Of a stretch of DNA of 34,541 bases, positions 32,765-34,541 are shown piece after piece (the stretch's first letter is position 1; each line of letters starts with the position of its first letter). The stretch is taken from positions 1 to 34,541 of the forward strand of contig JAHWJY010000020.1 in the NCBI GenBank assembly GCA_019348135.1, written 5' to 3'. Position numbers and translations under genes: made by a program. Source of the stretch: Actinomycetota bacterium (GTDB lineage: Bacteria; Actinomycetota; Nitriliruptoria; Nitriliruptorales; Nitriliruptoraceae). The notes beneath the pieces are model-generated. The model was not told where the DNA came from and ran no database searches. It worked only from the letters and a program-made list of their open reading frames with translations.

Positions 32765-34104
32765 GGGGACCGGGTCCCGGCGGGCACCGCGGGGCGCGGG
32801 GCGGACGTCCTCCGGCCGGCGGCCACGGCGGCGAGCGCGAGACCCAGCGGGAGTCCCTGGTCGACCAGCGGATGGGAGGTCGCGTTCTGGACGAGCGAGA
32901 TCACCAGGATCACCGCGAGCGCGTCATCCCGCAGCGCCGGGGTGCCGCCGCGGGAGCGCCACAGGCGGACGATGGCCACCGCGTGCACGCCGAGGAACAC
33001 GGCGAGGCCGAGGACACCGACCCGCAGCAGCAGCTCCAGGTAGAAGTTGTGGGGCGAGACGTCCACCAGCCGTCCGCTGACGATCCGCGGGAAGCCGCCC
33101 CCGAACGGACGTCCGAGCAGCCACTCCTGCGGGTCCTCGGGTCCCTGGGACTCGTAGAGGTCGAACCACCCCTCCACGCGCCACGAGAACGTGTCGACGT
33201 TGGAGGCCGAGTCCGAGAGGTCGTCCATCACGAGCGTCTCCGTGCCCTCGCCGAGGACGAGGAGCGACAGGCCGGTCGCCGCGACGATCCCCACGGTGCC
33301 CCACACCAACAGCCGACGTCCCACCGAGGGGACGCGCACCAGGAGCAGCACCGCGACGAGCGCGAGCTCGGCCCACAGCGTGCGGTGCTGGAGGAGCAGG
33401 ACGGCGGCGGCCCCGGCACCGGCGAACCACGCGAGACGGTGCGCTGGCATGGCCGGGACGGCGGGCGGCGACCCGGACGACCACGCGGCGCCGGTCCCCG
33501 GCTCACGGACGGCGACGAGGGTCCAGACCGCGATCACGACCGCCTGGAGGAGGACGAGGGTCTCGAACGACGGGATCACGCGCATGTCGTCGACCACGCC
33601 GAGGGCGGTGATGCCGATCCCGGTGAAGAACAGCGACCAGCGCAGGACCACGACGACCAGGATGAGCACCCCGAGCCGCACCCACGCCCGCGCGATCCAG
33701 CTGCGGGTCGCCGGCGTCAGCTGGATCGTGGTGCCGTACAGCGCCGCGCCCGTGAAGCTGACGTACTTCCTCGCCTCGTTGACGGCCGCGCCGGCGCCGA
33801 ACTCGCCCGCGCCGCCGACGATGCCGAGCAGCACCAGCAGCCCGTAGACCAGCAACGCCCACTGCCCGCCCGAGAGGGCGTCCTGCCGGAGGAACCGCGC
33901 GATCGCCGCGACGATCAGGGCGACCCCGACGACGTCGCTGGCGGACACGCGGAAGCCCACCAGGACGACCTCCGCCTCGACGTGCAGCAGTCGGAGGGCG
34001 ACGATGAAGAGGACGAGCCCGACCCCCCAACGGCTGTCCCGGATGACGAGCTCGACGAGGACCAGCGCGACGACGAGCACCGGCAGGACCGGCAGCAGGG
34101 CCAT
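32761..34104 (-). CDS. O-antigen ligase / Wzy-type polymerase membrane protein
   Basis: A 447-aa polytopic membrane protein, hydrophobic through most of its length with about ten spans (for example LPVLPVLVVALVLVELV at the start). The long external loop ends in SPHNFYLELLLRVGVLGL (around residue 348), the Wzy_C/WaaL signature with its essential His. The family polymerises repeat units or ligates finished glycans on the outer face of the membrane; the two cannot be separated by sequence alone. The stop of the upstream GT and this start read GTGATG, so GTG 34107 or ATG 34104 is the start. It is followed by a GT4 in GTGA overlap. Confidence 0.88.
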   Translation of the reverse strand: MALLPVLPVLVVALVLVELVIRDSRWGVGLVLFIVALRLLHVEAEVVLVGFRVSASDVVGVALIVAAIARFLRQDALSGGQWALLVYGLLVLLGIVGGAGEFGAGAAVNEARKYVSFTGAALYGTTIQLTPATRSWIARAWVRLGVLILVVVVLRWSLFFTGIGITALGVVDDMRVIPSFETLVLLQAVVIAVWTLVAVREPGTGAAWSSGSPPAVPAMPAHRLAWFAGAGAAAVLLLQHRTLWAELALVAVLLLVRVPSVGRRLLVWGTVGIVAATGLSLLVLGEGTETLVMDDLSDSASNVDTFSWRVEGWFDLYESQGPEDPQEWLLGRPFGGGFPRIVSGRLVDVSPHNFYLELLLRVGVLGLAVFLGVHAVAIVRLWRSRGGTPALRDDALAVILVISLVQNATSHPLVDQGLPLGLALAAVAAGRRTSAPRPAVPAGTRSP

Positions 34105-34541
34105 CACCGGCGTCCTCCTCGCGCTCGCTCGTAGACCTCTTCGTACCCGGCCGCGACCCGATCCAGGGTGAACTCCCGGCGGGCGTGGTCGTAGCCCGCC
34201 TCCACCTGCTGGCGGACGGCGTCGTCCCCGGCGAGCACCGCCGACATCGCGCCGGCGAGAGCGGCGGGGGACGTGACGTCGACCAGGCTCCCGGCCGCGC
34301 CGTCCCGGCAGACCCAGGGGACCGCACCGCTCGCGCGGCCGGCGATGACGGGGACACGGCGGGCCATGGCCTCCACGAGGACCAGTCCGAAGGACTCCTC
34401 CAGGGACGGGTGCACGAGGGCGACGGCGCCCGCGAGCTCCTCCATCGCCCGGTCGCGGGGGAGCTGACCCAGGAAGTGCACGCCGTCCGAGAGCCCGGCC
34501 TGGGCGGCCCACCGCTGCGCGGCCTCGTCGGGCCCGTGGTC
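34104..34541 (-). CDS. GT4 family glycosyltransferase, N-terminus beyond window
   Basis: Open from the right edge to its TGA at 34104; 145 residues visible, about the last third of a GT4. HFLGQLPRD (22-30 of the visible part) and HPSLEESFGLVLVEAMARRVPVIAG contain the donor-binding ExFGxxxxE signature. An apparent GTG start at 34481 is only an internal codon, because the frame and homology continue to the edge. It is coupled to the Wzy-type gene downstream by TGATG. Confidence 0.9.
   Translation of the reverse strand, partial: DHGPDEAAQRWAAQAGLSDGVHFLGQLPRDRAMEELAGAVALVHPSLEESFGLVLVEAMARRVPVIAGRASGAVPWVCRDGAAGSLVDVTSPAALAGAMSAVLAGDDAVRQQVEAGYDHARREFTLDRVAAGYEEVYERARGGRR

Noticed and set aside
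1-34541. CRISPR array, insertion sequence, tRNA or rRNA genes
   Set aside because: No regularly spaced repeats, transposase-like proteins, terminal inverted repeats or tRNA/rRNA signatures were seen on either strand.

Overview
The window is chromosomal DNA of very high G+C (visibly above 70%), densely packed, with many GTG starts and stop/start overlaps of 1-4 bases. The TANNNT promoter -10 boxes, a CsbD pair, a LAATG sortase substrate, a DUF4012 protein and S-layer-homology (SLH) repeats of the 'RGQ' type point to Actinomycetota. SLH repeats together with a GEMM riboswitch suggest a deep-branching class (for example Nitriliruptoria or Acidimicrobiia) rather than Streptomyces or Mycobacterium. 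That placement is inference; no rRNA or tRNA gene is present to settle it.

Layout. (1) 1-8000 is housekeeping and stress: metF (cut by the window edge) coupled to a GNAT/acyl-CoA-synthetase fusion; an NTF2-like protein; a flavin reductase-like protein; two tandem CsbD-like stress proteins; a 65-residue membrane protein; and an orphan CHASE4 histidine kinase. (2) 8200-34541 is a surface-polysaccharide locus. It starts with a minimal polyprenyl-phosphate sugar-1-phosphate transferase, facing a WecG/TagA transferase, a LAATG wall protein and a DUF4012 protein. A sugar-nucleotide operon follows (rfbF, rfbC-like, SAF-domain oxidoreductase). The rest is a series of glycosyltransferases, an SDR epimerase, two tandem GMC flavin oxidoreductases, a GT2-GT4 fusion, a beta-helix protein, a beta-propeller-GT2 fusion, a secreted SLH-anchored lyase-like protein, and an O-antigen ligase/polymerase-type membrane protein between GT4 genes that run off the right edge.

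How it works together (inference). The sugar transferase loads the first sugar-phosphate on the lipid carrier and WecG-type, GT2 and GT4 enzymes extend it. The rfbF/rfbC/SAF/SDR enzymes and perhaps the GMC oxidases supply or modify unusual sugars, and the Wzy/WaaL-type protein polymerises or transfers the glycan. Secreted proteins (LAATG, DUF4012, beta-helix, SLH) hold or remodel it at the wall. No Wzx flippase, Wzz/tyrosine kinase or sortase is seen and they may lie beyond the window.

The most striking element is a GEMM-I cyclic-di-GMP-type riboswitch at about 29264-29346, directly in front of the Shine-Dalgarno and TTG start of the SLH-anchored lyase-like gene. It suggests second-messenger control of matrix attachment or remodelling inside a polysaccharide locus. 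Other notable points are two promoters that look leaderless, a fusion gene built from paralogues of two separate genes in the same locus, and a GINT1-type propeller fused to a glycosyltransferase.
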